A stretch of DNA of 64,000 nt from Streptomyces rubiginosohelvolus. Its GTDB lineage: Bacteria > Actinomycetota > Actinomycetes > Streptomycetales > Streptomycetaceae. Numbering within the stretch: the stretch's first letter is position 1; each line of letters starts with the position of its first letter. Below are positions 34,692-43,151 of the stretch, piece after piece. A program made the translations under genes and the position numbers. The stretch is from positions 186,001 to 250,000 of the forward strand of contig NZ_BMTW01000001.1 of assembly GCF_014649875.1 (NCBI RefSeq), given 5' to 3'. The notes beneath the pieces are model-generated. The model made no database searches and had not been told where the DNA came from. It worked only from the letters and a program-made list of their open reading frames with translations.

Positions 34692-35294
34692 ATGACTGAT
34701 CAGCGCCGTCTTGTGCTCGCCTCCGCCTCTCCCGCCCGTCTCGGTCTGCTGCGCCAGGCCGGTTTCGCCCCCGAGGTGATCGTCAGCGGGGTGGACGAGG
34801 ACGCGCTGAGCGCCCCGACCCCCGCCGAGCTGGCGCTCGTCCTGGCCCGGGCCAAGGCGGCGGCGGTCGCGGAGCGTCCCGAGGCTGCGGGTGCCCTGGT
34901 CATCGGCTGCGACTCGGTGCTGGAGCTGGACGGCGAGGCGCTCGGCAAGCCCGCCGACGCCGAGGAGGCCACCGCCCGCTGGAAGGCGATGCGCGGCCGG
35001 GCGGGCGTCCTGCAGACCGGGCACAGCGTGATCGACACCGCCTCCGGCCGTACGGCGTCGGCGACGGCGTCCACGGTCGTACGGTTCGGCGAGCCGAGCG
35101 ACGCCGAGGTCGCCGCCTACGTGGCGACGGGCGAGCCGCTGCACGTGGCGGGGGCGTTCACGCTGGACGGCAGGTCGGCCCCGTTCGTCGACTCGATCGA
35201 GGGCGACCACGGCAATGTCATCGGCCTCTCGCTGCCGCTGCTGCGCCGGCTGCTGGGCGAGCTGGACGTGTCGGTCACGGAGCTGTGGGCGTGA
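34692..35294 (+). CDS. maf: Maf-like nucleotide pyrophosphatase
   Basis: Hydrolyses non-canonical nucleoside triphosphates (dTTP/UTP/m5U type) and was historically linked to septum inhibition. 200 residues. Motifs: [19 protein letters not shown] (about 5-23), [24 protein letters not shown] (about 77-100) and [36 protein letters not shown]. Start ATG at 34692: TACGAT lies 7 bases upstream and there is no ribosome site, so leaderless translation is likely; an ATG 9 bases upstream is in frame too. Last 20 bases overlap the convergent membrane protein gene. Confidence 0.93.
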   Translation: MTDQRRLVLASASPARLGLLRQAGFAPEVIVSGVDEDALSAPTPAELALVLARAKAAAVAERPEAAGALVIGCDSVLELDGEALGKPADAEEATARWKAMRGRAGVLQTGHSVIDTASGRTASATASTVVRFGEPSDAEVAAYVATGEPLHVAGAFTLDGRSAPFVDSIEGDHGNVIGLSLPLLRRLLGELDVSVTELWA

Positions 35295-35709
35295 GCTCGG
35301 GGCGCTGGGCCTGAGGCCGGGTCTCGGGCCCGTACGACAGCAGGGTGAGCACCAGCAGGGCCAGCACGACCATCATGAACGCGAAGGCGGCCCAGCCCAC
35401 CAGGCCCACGGTGACCGCGCCGAGGACGCCGTGCACGACCGCGCAGCCGATCAGGACGATCCGTCCGACGCGGCCGGGGGCGCGGTCGCGTATCCCGGTG
35501 ATCAGGGCTGTCAGCCCGCACAGGACGAGCAGCAGCCCGGAAACGCCGCCCATCACCCAGGTCCCGGCGGACATGGCGTCCGGGTCCAGGCCGGCGAGCG
35601 ACATGTTCTGGTTTTCGGCGACCGTGGCCAGGACGGCGTTGATGAGCACGATGCCCACCGCCTCCCCGAACAGCACGAGCGCGGTCACGATCGCCACCGG
35701 TCTGCGCAT
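35275..35709 (-). CDS. Four-helix membrane protein, unknown function
   Basis: 144 residues with four hydrophobic segments: [66 protein letters not shown] and [19 protein letters not shown]. No signature recognised. Its stop region overlaps the maf stop by 20 bases. A 6-bp inverted repeat GTAGCG/CGCTAC (35743-35758) lies 34 bp upstream of the ATG and may be an operator; evidence is only the symmetry. Confidence 0.75.
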   Translation of the reverse strand: MRRPVAIVTALVLFGEAVGIVLINAVLATVAENQNMSLAGLDPDAMSAGTWVMGGVSGLLLVLCGLTALITGIRDRAPGRVGRIVLIGCAVVHGVLGAVTVGLVGWAAFAFMMVVLALLVLTLLSYGPETRPQAQRPELTPTAP

Positions 35710-35868
35710 CAGCGTCCCACCCCTGTTACCTCTGGTACGTGCGTAGCGCGGACGCTACTCGCGGGTATTCCTCCGGACAAGGGGTCGGACGGGCCCGGGC
35801 GCCGGGCAAAGAATCCACCGACCGTTCGTAGGGAGTCCACAAAGAAACGCCGTACGGACTTGACTGCC

Positions 35869-36033
35869 ATGACAGAGACCTGGACCACACCGGCTGGTTA
35901 CTGTGCGGTTGAGGATCCCGGCGTACCGTGGTGCCACAAGGGATTTCACTACTGGGGCAAGCCTCGGATCACACTCCGTGTGGGCAAGCTCACCATTGGG
36001 GACAGGTCGTACGGCCGTGTCGGTAGTCCCTAA
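35869..36033 (+). CDS. Possible 54-residue protein upstream of accA2
   Basis: [20 protein letters not shown] then [34 protein letters not shown]. It has Cys and His ([13 protein letters not shown]), which could bind metal, but no family is recognised and its third-position GC is only about 70 percent, lower than typical here. Its stop overlaps a likely accA2 promoter hexamer TAAACT at 36031-36036. No ribosome site precedes the ATG. It may be spurious. Confidence 0.35.
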   Translation: MTETWTTPAGYCAVEDPGVPWCHKGFHYWGKPRITLRVGKLTIGDRSYGRVGSP

Positions 36034-36062
36034 ACTCAGCTTGTTTCGAGGAGGGAGTCATC

Positions 36063-37817
36063 GTGCGCAAGGTGCTCATCGCCAACCGTGGCGAAATCGC
36101 TGTCCGCGTTGCTCGGGCGTGCCGGGACGCGGGGATCGCGAGTGTCGCGGTCTACGCCGAGCCGGACCGGGACGCGTTGCATGTCCGGGCCGCTGACGAG
36201 GCGTTCGCCCTGGGCGGTGACACCCCGGCCGCCAGCTATCTGGACATGGCCAAGGTGCTGCAGGCCGCCACGGACTCCGGGGCGGACGCGATCCACCCGG
36301 GGTACGGATTCCTGTCGGAGAACGCGGAGTTCGCCCAGGCCGTCCTGGACGCCGGGCTGACCTGGATCGGCCCGCCGCCGGCCGCCATCCGCGACCTCGG
36401 CGACAAGGTCGCCGCCCGGCACATCGCGCAGCGCGCGGGCGCCCCGCTCGTGGCGGGCACCCCGGACCCGGTCTCCGGCTCCGACGAGGTCGTCGCGTTC
36501 GCCGAGCAGAACGGCCTCCCGATCGCGATCAAGGCTGCCTTCGGCGGTGGCGGGCGCGGCCTGAAGGTGGCCCGCACGCTGGAGGAGATCCCGGAGCTGT
36601 ACGACTCCGCGGTCCGCGAGGCCGTCGCGGCGTTCGGCCGGGGCGAATGCTTCGTCGAGCGCTACCTCGACAAGCCGCGCCACGTGGAGACCCAGTGCCT
36701 GGCCGACCAGCACGGCAACGTGGTCGTCGTCTCCACCCGTGACTGCTCGCTGCAGCGCCGCCACCAGAAGCTGGTGGAGGAGGCCCCGGCCCCGTTCCTG
36801 ACCCAGGCGCAGAACGACGAGCTGTACGCGGCGTCCAAGGCGATCCTGAAGGAAGCCGGCTACGTCGGCGCGGGCACGGTCGAGTTCCTCGTCGGCGTCG
36901 ACGGCACGATCTCCTTCCTGGAGGTCAACACCCGCCTCCAGGTCGAGCACCCGGTCACCGAAGAGGTCACCGGCATCGACCTCGTACGCGAGATGTTCCG
37001 CATCGCCGACGGCGAGGAGCTCGGCTACGGCGACCCGGCGGTGCGCGGCCACTCCTTCGAGTTCCGGATCAACGGCGAGGACCCGGGCCGCAACTTCCTC
37101 CCCGCCCCCGGCACGGTGACGCTGTTCGCCCCGCCGACCGGCCCCGGTGTCCGCCTGGACGCGGGCGTCGAGTCCGGCTCGGTCATCGGCCCGGCGTGGG
37201 ACTCGCTCCTGGCCAAGCTGGTCATCACCGGCGCCACCCGCGAGCAGGCGCTCCAGCGGGCCGCCCGCGCGCTGGCGGAGTTCCAGGTCGAGGGCATGGC
37301 CACGGCGATCCCGTTCCACCGGGCCGTCGTCACCGACCCCGCCTTCACCGCGGACCCCTTCACCGTGCACACCCGGTGGATCGAGACCGAGTTCGTCAAC
37401 GAGATCAAGCCCTTCGCCGCGCCCGCCGACGCGGACGCGGAGGACGAGGCCGGTCGCGAGACCGTCGTCGTCGAGGTCGGCGGCAAGCGCCTGGAGGTCT
37501 CGCTGCCGTCCTCGCTGGGCATGAGCCTGGCGCGTACGGGCCTCGCGGCCGGCGCCAAGCCGAAGCGCCGCGCGGCCAAGAAGGCCGGCTCCGCCGCCTC
37601 CGGCGACTCCCTCGCCTCGCCCATGCAGGGCACCATCGTCAAGATCGCGGTGGAGGAGGGCCAGGAGGTCAAGGAGGGCGACCTCGTCGTCGTCCTGGAG
37701 GCCATGAAGATGGAGCAGCCGCTGAACGCGCACCGCTCCGGCACCATCAAGGGCCTCACCGCCGAGGTCGGTGCCTCCATCTCCTCCGGCGCCCTGATCT
37801 GCGAGATCAAGGACTGA
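36063..37817 (+). CDS. accA2: Acyl-CoA carboxylase alpha subunit (biotin carboxylase + BCCP)
   Basis: ATP-dependent carboxylation of biotin, 584 residues. Biotin carboxylase domain about 1-450 with ATP-grasp loop [42 protein letters not shown]-terminal BCCP with [15 protein letters not shown], biotin on Lys near residue 550. AccA-type subunits are shared between acetyl-CoA and propionyl-CoA carboxylases in Streptomyces; pccB and pccE 1.9 kb upstream and birA suggest this pairing. GTG at 36063 has a strong GAGGAGGGAG site. A perfect 16-bp hairpin terminator follows at 37832-37878. Confidence 0.94.
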   Translation: MRKVLIANRGEIAVRVARACRDAGIASVAVYAEPDRDALHVRAADEAFALGGDTPAASYLDMAKVLQAATDSGADAIHPGYGFLSENAEFAQAVLDAGLTWIGPPPAAIRDLGDKVAARHIAQRAGAPLVAGTPDPVSGSDEVVAFAEQNGLPIAIKAAFGGGGRGLKVARTLEEIPELYDSAVREAVAAFGRGECFVERYLDKPRHVETQCLADQHGNVVVVSTRDCSLQRRHQKLVEEAPAPFLTQAQNDELYAASKAILKEAGYVGAGTVEFLVGVDGTISFLEVNTRLQVEHPVTEEVTGIDLVREMFRIADGEELGYGDPAVRGHSFEFRINGEDPGRNFLPAPGTVTLFAPPTGPGVRLDAGVESGSVIGPAWDSLLAKLVITGATREQALQRAARALAEFQVEGMATAIPFHRAVVTDPAFTADPFTVHTRWIETEFVNEIKPFAAPADADAEDEAGRETVVVEVGGKRLEVSLPSSLGMSLARTGLAAGAKPKRRAAKKAGSAASGDSLASPMQGTIVKIAVEEGQEVKEGDLVVVLEAMKMEQPLNAHRSGTIKGLTAEVGASISSGALICEIKD

Positions 37818-37831
37818 CCGCCCGCACGCTC

Positions 37832-37878
37832 CGAAGGGGCCCGGTCCACGTCGTGAAGACGGGGACCGGGCCCCTTCG
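37832..37878 (+). terminator. Intrinsic-type terminator after accA2
   Basis: Perfect 16-bp stem, 37832-37847 with 37863-37878, 15-base loop. It lies 15 bases after the stop codon of accA2 and separates it from the TetR gene. Confidence 0.85.
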
Positions 37879-37936
37879 TCGCAGTGGCATCCTGGAACCC
37901 ACGAAGGTCCCGAGGACCGAGGGAGGGGCGAAAGCC

Positions 37937-38533
37937 ATGGCAGGGGCGATCCCGATGGACGCGAGCACGGCACAGCCGCAGGCCCGGCCGATGCGCGCGG
38001 ACGCGCGCCGGAACCACGACCGGCTGGTGGGCGAGGCGCGCAGGTCCTTCGCCGAGCACGGTACGGACGCCTCGCTGGAGGACATCGCCCGGCGGGCGGG
38101 CGTGGGCATCGGCACCCTCTACCGGCACTTCCCGAACCGGGACGCCCTGATGAACGCGGTCTTCCAGGACGCCCTGTGCTCACTCCTGGACCGCTCCCGG
38201 GAACTGGCGGCGGCGGAGGCCCCGTGCCGGGCGCTGGTGGACTGGCTGGGCGCGATCATCACTCATGCGGGTGAGTACCGCGGCCTGGCCCACTCCCTGA
38301 TGTCCGCCTCGCGCGACGAGACGTCGGCCCTGGTGCAGTGCCATCTGCCGCTCCGGGAAGCGGGCGCGGGGCTGCTGCGGCGGGCCCAGGAGAGCGGGTC
38401 CGTACGGGACGACGTCTCCATCGACGACCTGCTCCAGCTGACGAACGCGATCGCGCTGGCGGCCGAACAGTCGCCGGACGATCCGGAGTTGGCGGACCGG
38501 CTGCTGCGACTGACGCTGCGCGGGCTGAAGTAA
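37937..38533 (+). CDS. TetR family transcriptional regulator
   Basis: 198 residues. N-terminal helix-turn-helix at about residues 28-72: RLVGEARRSFAEHGTDASLEDIARRAGVGIGTLYRHFPNRDALMNAV, with the TetR FP.R / YRHFPNRDAL signature. C-terminal ligand domain about 80-195, all helical. A preceding disordered 20-residue tail is Met/Ala-rich. It lies after accA2's terminator with its own start at ATG 37937. Target unknown. Confidence 0.92.
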   Translation: MAGAIPMDASTAQPQARPMRADARRNHDRLVGEARRSFAEHGTDASLEDIARRAGVGIGTLYRHFPNRDALMNAVFQDALCSLLDRSRELAAAEAPCRALVDWLGAIITHAGEYRGLAHSLMSASRDETSALVQCHLPLREAGAGLLRRAQESGSVRDDVSIDDLLQLTNAIALAAEQSPDDPELADRLLRLTLRGLK

Positions 38534-38541
38534 CCGTGCCT

Positions 38542-38589
38542 TCCGGGGCTCCGCCCCGGACCCCGCTCCTCAATCGCCGGAGGGGCTGA
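38542..38589. repeat. Streptomyces intergenic repeat, copy 1 (inverted orientation)
   Basis: Contains CGGGGCTCCGCCCCGG followed by a short link and GCTCCTCAATCGCCGGAGGGG. Same family as copies at 42932, 43050 and 50270. Located after the TetR stop; it can form a hairpin. Confidence 0.8.
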
Positions 38590-38609
38590 AATGCGAACGC
38601 CGGAGCGGG

Positions 38610-38634
38610 GGTTCGGGGGCAGCGCCCCCGAACC
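38610..38634. terminator. Hairpin between convergent TetR and DeoR genes
   Basis: Perfect 11-bp stem 38610-38620 with 38624-38634 around a 3-base loop AGC. Next to intergenic repeat copy 1 and 4 bases before the deoR-type stop codon. Probably the terminator for one or both genes. Confidence 0.7.
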
Positions 38635-38638
38635 GCCC

Positions 38639-39601
38639 CTACCGCCGCCGCAGATCCGCCACGCGCGCTCCCCGCTCAGCCGGCACGTCCGCCAGGGCGG
38701 AGGCGCTGCGCAATTGCGGCCCGAGGCCGCCGTTCTGCGTGCGCCGCTGGCCGGGCAGGGGCATGTCCCTCCGGGGCCGGCTCCCCGGAGGGGGAGCGTC
38801 CCCGCCCGGCGCGTCCGCGTCCGGACCGGTCACCGTGACCTCCACGCCCTGGTCGGCCAGGGACTGGAGCTCGGCGGCGGCCCGCTCGTCGTGGAGCGGG
38901 GGCTCGTCGGTCACCAGGCGGGTGATCAGTTCGGTGGGCACCGTCTGGAACATGGTGTCCGAGCCGAGCTTGGTGTGGTCCGCCAGGACGACCACCTCCG
39001 CGGCGGCGTGCACGAGAGCGCGGTCGACGCTGGCCGAGAGCATGTTGGAGGTGGACAGGCCACGCTCCGCCGTGAGGCCGCTCCCGGAGAGGAAGGCCCG
39101 GGAGACCCGCAGCCCCTGGAGGGACTGCTCGGCCCCGCTGCCCACCAGCGCGTAGTTGCTCCCGCGCAGGGTGCCGCCGGTCATGACGACTTCGACCCGG
39201 TTGGCATGGGCCAACGCCTGCGCCACCAGCAGGGAGTTGGTGACGACGGTCAGACCGGGGACCCGCGCGAGCCGGCGGGCCAGCTCCTGCGTGGTCGTTC
39301 CGGCGCCGACCACGATGGCCTCGCCCTCGCCGACGAGGCCGGCGGCCAGGTCGGCGATCGCGGTCTTCTCCGCGGTGGAGAGATGGGATTTCTGCGGAAA
39401 GCCGGACTCCCGCGTAAAACCGCCCGGCAAGACCGCACCGCCGTGCCGGCGGTCGAGGAGTCCTTCTGCCTCCAGTGCCCGCACGTCCCGCCGTACGGTC
39501 ACTTCGGAGGTCTGGACGACGCGGGCGAGCTCACGGAGCGATACCGCCCCGTTGGCGCGCACCATTTCGAGGATCAATTGACGACGTTCTGCAGCGAACA
39601 C
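38639..39601 (-). CDS. DeoR family transcriptional regulator
   Basis: 320 residues. N-terminal DeoR winged helix at about 1-60: AAERRQLILEMVRANGAVSLRELARVVQTSEVTVRRDVRALEAEGLLDRRHGGAVLP, then a sugar-phosphate-binding DeoRC domain to about residue 245. The last 70 residues are low-complexity Pro/Gly/Arg and not part of the family. It is followed in the chromosome by nucleoside and sugar phosphate genes, so a pentose-phosphate effector is reasonable. GTG at 39601 with TACTGT 7 bases upstream and no ribosome site: likely leaderless. Confidence 0.9.
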   Translation of the reverse strand: MFAAERRQLILEMVRANGAVSLRELARVVQTSEVTVRRDVRALEAEGLLDRRHGGAVLPGGFTRESGFPQKSHLSTAEKTAIADLAAGLVGEGEAIVVGAGTTTQELARRLARVPGLTVVTNSLLVAQALAHANRVEVVMTGGTLRGSNYALVGSGAEQSLQGLRVSRAFLSGSGLTAERGLSTSNMLSASVDRALVHAAAEVVVLADHTKLGSDTMFQTVPTELITRLVTDEPPLHDERAAAELQSLADQGVEVTVTGPDADAPGGDAPPPGSRPRRDMPLPGQRRTQNGGLGPQLRSASALADVPAERGARVADLRRR

Positions 39602-39671
39602 GAAACTGACAGTAACCTGGCCGCCGGTGAGTTTTCAGCAGTTTGCGCCGAATAACAGAAGTTGTACTTCA

Positions 39672-39703
39672 AAGGGGCCTCCAAGTGGTATAGGAGGCCC
39701 CTT
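39672..39703 (-). terminator. Terminator downstream of lpdA-type gene
   Basis: 11-bp perfect stem, 39672-39682 with 39693-39703, 10-base loop. In minus orientation the stem is followed by TTT. It sits 85 bases after the stop of the flavoprotein gene. Confidence 0.7.
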
Positions 39704-39787
39704 CGTTGTTCGGGGTTGATCGCGAAGCGGTCACGGCACCGCCCGACCTGCAGGCGTCTGGCGGGATTTGCCCGGCTTTCCGGGCCC

Positions 39788-41227
39788 TCAGCCCTCGCCG
39801 GTGAGCTTGCGGGTGTGCAACTGCCGGGCCACTTCGGCGATCGATCCGGACAGGGACGGGTACACGGTGAAAGCGTTTGCGATCTGCTCCACCGTCAGGT
39901 TGTTGTCGACCGCGATCGAGATCGGGTGGATCAGCTCGCTGGCACGCGGCGCGACCACGCAGCCACCGACCACGATGCCCGTACCGGGACGGCAGAAGAT
40001 CTTGACGAAGCCGTCGCGGATGCCCTGCATCTTCGCGCGCGGGTTGCGCAGCAGCGGCAGCTTGACGACCCGGGCCTCGATCTTGCCCGCGTCGACGTCG
40101 GCCTGGCTGTAGCCGACGGTGGCGATCTCCGGGTCGGTGAAGACGTTGGCGGAGACGGCCTTGAGGTTCAGCGGGGCGACCGCGTCACCGAGGAAGTGGT
40201 ACATCGCGATCCGGCCCTGCATCGCGGCGACCGAGGCCAGCGCGAAGATGCCGGTGACGTCACCGGCCGCGTAGACGCCGGGGGCACTCGTACGCGAGAC
40301 CCGGTCGGTGAGGATGTGCCCGGACTCCTTGAGCCGTACGCCGGCCTCCTCCAGGCCCATGTTCGCGGTGTTCGGGATCGCGCCGACCGCCATCAGGCAG
40401 TGCGATCCGGTGATGACCCGGCCGTCGGCGAGCGTCACCTCGACCCGGTCGCCGACCCGCTTGGCGGACTGGGCGCGGGAGCGGGCCATGACGTTCATCC
40501 CGCGGCGGCGGAAGACGTCCTCCAGGACGGCGGCGGCGTCCGGGTCCTCGCCCGGCAGCACCCGGTCACGGGAGGAGACGAGGGTGACGCGGGAGCCGAG
40601 CGCCTGGTACGCCCCGGCGAACTCGGCGCCGGTGACACCGGATCCGACGACGATGAGCTCCTCGGGCAGCTCGTCGAGGTCGTAGACCTGGGTCCAGTTC
40701 AGGATGCGTTCGCCGTCGGGCTGCGCGTCCGGGATCTCCCGGGGGTGACCGCCGGTCGCGATCAGCACCGCGTCGGCGGTCAGCCGCTCCTCGGTGCCGT
40801 CGGCGGCGGTGACGACGACCTGCCGGGAGCCGTCGGCGGCCTGGAGCCCGTCGAGCCGGCCCCGGCCGCGCATCACGCGGGCGCCGGCCCGGGTCACGGA
40901 GGCGGTGATGTCGTGGGACTGCGCGAGCGCGAGGCGCTTGACCCGGCGGTTGACCTTGCCGAGGTCCACGCCGACGACCCGGGCGGCCTGCTCGTGGTGC
41001 GGGGTGTCGTCGGCGACGATGATGCCCAGTTCCTCGTACGAGGAGTCGAAGGTGGTCATCACCTCGGCCGTCGCGATCAGGGTCTTCGAGGGCACGCAGT
41101 CGGTGAGGACCGAGGCCCCGCCGAGACCGTCGCAGTCGACGACGGTCACCTCCGCGCCGAGCTGGGCGCCCACCAGGGCCGCCTCGTAGCCGCCGGGGCC
41201 GCCGCCGATGATCACGATCCGGGTCAC
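39788..41227 (-). CDS. lpdA: LpdA-type NAD(P)H:quinone/FAD oxidoreductase
   Basis: 479-residue flavoprotein of the dihydrolipoamide dehydrogenase superfamily. FAD motif [14 protein letters not shown] at 4-17; NAD motif [21 protein letters not shown] (about residues 180-200); interface domain from about 350. The redox-active CxxxxC is broken: [13 protein letters not shown] has Ser39 where the first Cys should be and only Cys44 remains. The C-terminal His-Glu pair is also changed ([14 protein letters not shown] has Tyr for His). So it cannot be an ordinary lipoamide dehydrogenase; it resembles mycobacterial LpdA (Rv3303c), a NAD(P)H quinone reductase. GTG at 41227 follows AGGCGG. Confidence 0.87.
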   Translation of the reverse strand: MTRIVIIGGGPGGYEAALVGAQLGAEVTVVDCDGLGGASVLTDCVPSKTLIATAEVMTTFDSSYEELGIIVADDTPHHEQAARVVGVDLGKVNRRVKRLALAQSHDITASVTRAGARVMRGRGRLDGLQAADGSRQVVVTAADGTEERLTADAVLIATGGHPREIPDAQPDGERILNWTQVYDLDELPEELIVVGSGVTGAEFAGAYQALGSRVTLVSSRDRVLPGEDPDAAAVLEDVFRRRGMNVMARSRAQSAKRVGDRVEVTLADGRVITGSHCLMAVGAIPNTANMGLEEAGVRLKESGHILTDRVSRTSAPGVYAAGDVTGIFALASVAAMQGRIAMYHFLGDAVAPLNLKAVSANVFTDPEIATVGYSQADVDAGKIEARVVKLPLLRNPRAKMQGIRDGFVKIFCRPGTGIVVGGCVVAPRASELIHPISIAVDNNLTVEQIANAFTVYPSLSGSIAEVARQLHTRKLTGEG

Positions 41228-41512
41228 GAAAAGTCCGCCTCGCGTTGTGTAACCCGCGGCCGCCTGCCGCCCCGGCCGGGGGTCCGGGGGATCGCCCCGG
41301 GGGAATGCAGTACGTACTCCATTGTCCCGCACGCGCCAAGGTGCTTCGCCCCGGGGCCCTCCATACGGGAACGAGCCCCCGGGACGGGGCGCCACGCCCA
41401 CCCCTGGCTCCCCCCACCGCTCCACCCCTCACGCCCCGCCCCCGCTCCCCCGACCGGGGCCTTCGTCACAGGAACCGCCGCTCCCGCCGCCACCTCCCGT
41501 ACCCTCGGACCC

Positions 41513-41950
41513 ATGTCGCTCTACGCCGCGTACGCCGGCAACCTCGACGCGCGGCTGATGACCCGCCGCGCCCCGCATTCCCCGATGCGCAGCACCGGCT
41601 GGCTCAACGGCTGGCGGCTGACCTTCGGCGGGGAGCAGATGGGCTGGGAGGGGGCGCTGGCCACCGTGGTGGAGGCGCCACGCTCCCAGGTCTTCGTCGC
41701 GCTGTACGACCTGGCGCCCATGGACGAGGACTCCATGGACCGCTGGGAGGGTGTCGGCCTCGACATCTACCGCCGGATGCGCATCCGGGTGCACACCCTG
41801 GACGGCGAGGAGCCGGCCTGGATCTATGTGCTCAACGGGTACGAGGGCGGGCTGCCCTCGGCGCGCTATCTGGGCGAGATCGCCGACGCGGCCGAGTCCG
41901 CGGGCGCCCCGCACGACTATGTGATGGAACTGCGCAAGCGCCCCTGCTGA
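41513..41950 (+). CDS. Gamma-glutamylcyclotransferase family protein
   Basis: 145 residues. [24 protein letters not shown] is the YGSN-like start of the BtrG/GGCT fold, and [29 protein letters not shown] holds the conserved acidic residue region. Enzymes of this fold cyclise gamma-glutamyl amines to 5-oxoproline. Actual substrate unknown. ATG at 41513 with TACCCT 7 bases upstream and no ribosome site points to a leaderless mRNA. Confidence 0.85.
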   Translation: MSLYAAYAGNLDARLMTRRAPHSPMRSTGWLNGWRLTFGGEQMGWEGALATVVEAPRSQVFVALYDLAPMDEDSMDRWEGVGLDIYRRMRIRVHTLDGEEPAWIYVLNGYEGGLPSARYLGEIADAAESAGAPHDYVMELRKRPC

Positions 41951-42029
41951 CCAGGGCGGACGACGCCCCGCCCGGCCCCTCTTCGTACAAAAGCACGAAC
42001 GCCTCGTGCGCGTCTTTGCGCCAGTGCAT

Positions 42030-42041
42030 CTACGCGCGTAG
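42030..42041 (+). promoter_or_regulatory. Palindrome CTACGCGCGTAG upstream of purine nucleoside phosphorylase
   Basis: Exact 12-bp palindrome, 25 bp upstream of the GTG start. -10 candidate TACGCT (42054-42059) lies downstream, and the palindrome covers the -35 position. The same 12 bases occur at 45610-45621 and 57046-57057 before deoC and add. Confidence 0.65.
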
Positions 42042-42066
42042 GGATTCAGCGGTTACGCTCGTCGGC

Positions 42067-42891
42067 GTGAACGCATCTGTTATTCCGGACAACATCCAGG
42101 GCGACCCGCAGGCAGCCGCCGCCGGGGCCGCCGCCCGCCTGCGCGAGCTGACCGGCGCCGAGACCCATGACGTCGCCCTGGTCATGGGCTCCGGCTGGGC
42201 GCCCGCGGGCGAAGCACTCGGCGTCCCGGAGGCCGAGTTCCCCGTGACCGAGCTGCCCGGCTTCCCGGCGCCCGCCGTCGAGGGCCACGGCGGCACGGTC
42301 CGCTCGTACAAGATCGGCGAGAAGCGTGCCCTGGTCTTCCTCGGCCGCACGCACTTCTACGAGGGCCGGGGCGTCGCCGCCGTCGCCCACGGGGTCCGTA
42401 CGGCAGTGGCCGCGGGCTGCAAGACCGTCGTCCTGACGAACGGCTGCGGCGGTCTGCGCGAGGGCATGCGCCCGGGCCAGCCGGTCCTGATCAGCGACCA
42501 CATCAACCTGACGGCCGCCTCCCCGATCATCGGCGCCAACTTCGTCGACCTGACCGACCTGTACTCCCCGCGGCTGCGCGCGCTGTGCAAGGAGATCGAC
42601 GACACCCTCGAAGAGGGCGTGTACGTCCAGTTCCCCGGCCCGCACTACGAGACCCCGGCCGAGATCAACATGGTCCGGGTCATGGGCGGCGACCTGGTCG
42701 GCATGTCCACGGTCCTGGAGGCCATCGCGGCCCGCGAGGCGGGCGCCGAGGTGCTCGGCCTCTCCCTGGTGACCAACCTGGCGGCGGGCCTGTCCGGAGA
42801 ACCCCTCAACCACGAGGAGGTCCTCCAGGCCGGCCGCGACTCGGCGACCCGGATGGGCGCGCTGCTGGCCAGGGTGCTGGAGCGCATCTAG
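42067..42891 (+). CDS. Purine-nucleoside phosphorylase
   Basis: Phosphorolysis of inosine/guanosine and deoxy forms to base plus (deoxy)ribose-1-phosphate. 274 residues, trimeric PNP type: [16 protein letters not shown] (about 37-52), [10 protein letters not shown] (about 98-107), [64 protein letters not shown]. The GTG at 42067 has no ribosome site; TACGCT sits 7 bases upstream, so the transcript is likely leaderless, and the operator-like palindrome precedes it. Product sugar phosphate feeds the mutase at 43152 and DeoC. Confidence 0.94.
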   Translation: MNASVIPDNIQGDPQAAAAGAAARLRELTGAETHDVALVMGSGWAPAGEALGVPEAEFPVTELPGFPAPAVEGHGGTVRSYKIGEKRALVFLGRTHFYEGRGVAAVAHGVRTAVAAGCKTVVLTNGCGGLREGMRPGQPVLISDHINLTAASPIIGANFVDLTDLYSPRLRALCKEIDDTLEEGVYVQFPGPHYETPAEINMVRVMGGDLVGMSTVLEAIAAREAGAEVLGLSLVTNLAAGLSGEPLNHEEVLQAGRDSATRMGALLARVLERI

Positions 42892-42931
42892 GGCCGAGCC
42901 CGGCTTTCCGGGCCGCCTTTGCCGCCTCTCC

Positions 42932-42955
42932 GGCGTTTGAGGAGCGGGCCGTTCC
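42932..42955. repeat. Streptomyces intergenic repeat, copy 2 (partial)
   Basis: CTCTCCGGCGTTTGAGGAGC core. Partial compared with copy 3, which lies 100 bp downstream in the same gap; the pair occupies most of the 260-bp space between the purine nucleoside phosphorylase and mutase genes. Confidence 0.7.
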
Positions 42956-43049
42956 AGTCGGCCTGGCACCTCCCGCACCTCCCGCCCTCCCGCGGGAGGA
43001 CCCGGCCGCTTCCGCCCCTCCCCGCACGGGAGGACCGGGCCCATATCCA

Positions 43050-43095
43050 GCCCCTCCGGCGTTCGAGGAGCGGGGTCCGGGGCGGAGCCCCGGCG
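43050..43095. repeat. Streptomyces intergenic repeat, copy 3
   Basis: CCCCTCCGGCGTTCGAGGAG followed by CGGGGTCCGGGGCGGAGCCC, direct orientation. Inner part can form a hairpin (GGGGC/GCCCC). The unit recurs inverted at 38542-38589 and 50270-50317. Confidence 0.8.
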
Positions 43096-43151
43096 TCCAC
43101 CCACCCGCACCGCCCCACCACCACCCCGCACACCCCCGAAAGGCGGCCCCC

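Noticed and set aside
35743..35758. GTAGCG-N4-CGCTAC inverted repeat upstream of the four-helix membrane protein gene
   Set aside because: Only 6-bp arms and a single copy; kept as a remark under that gene rather than as a site.
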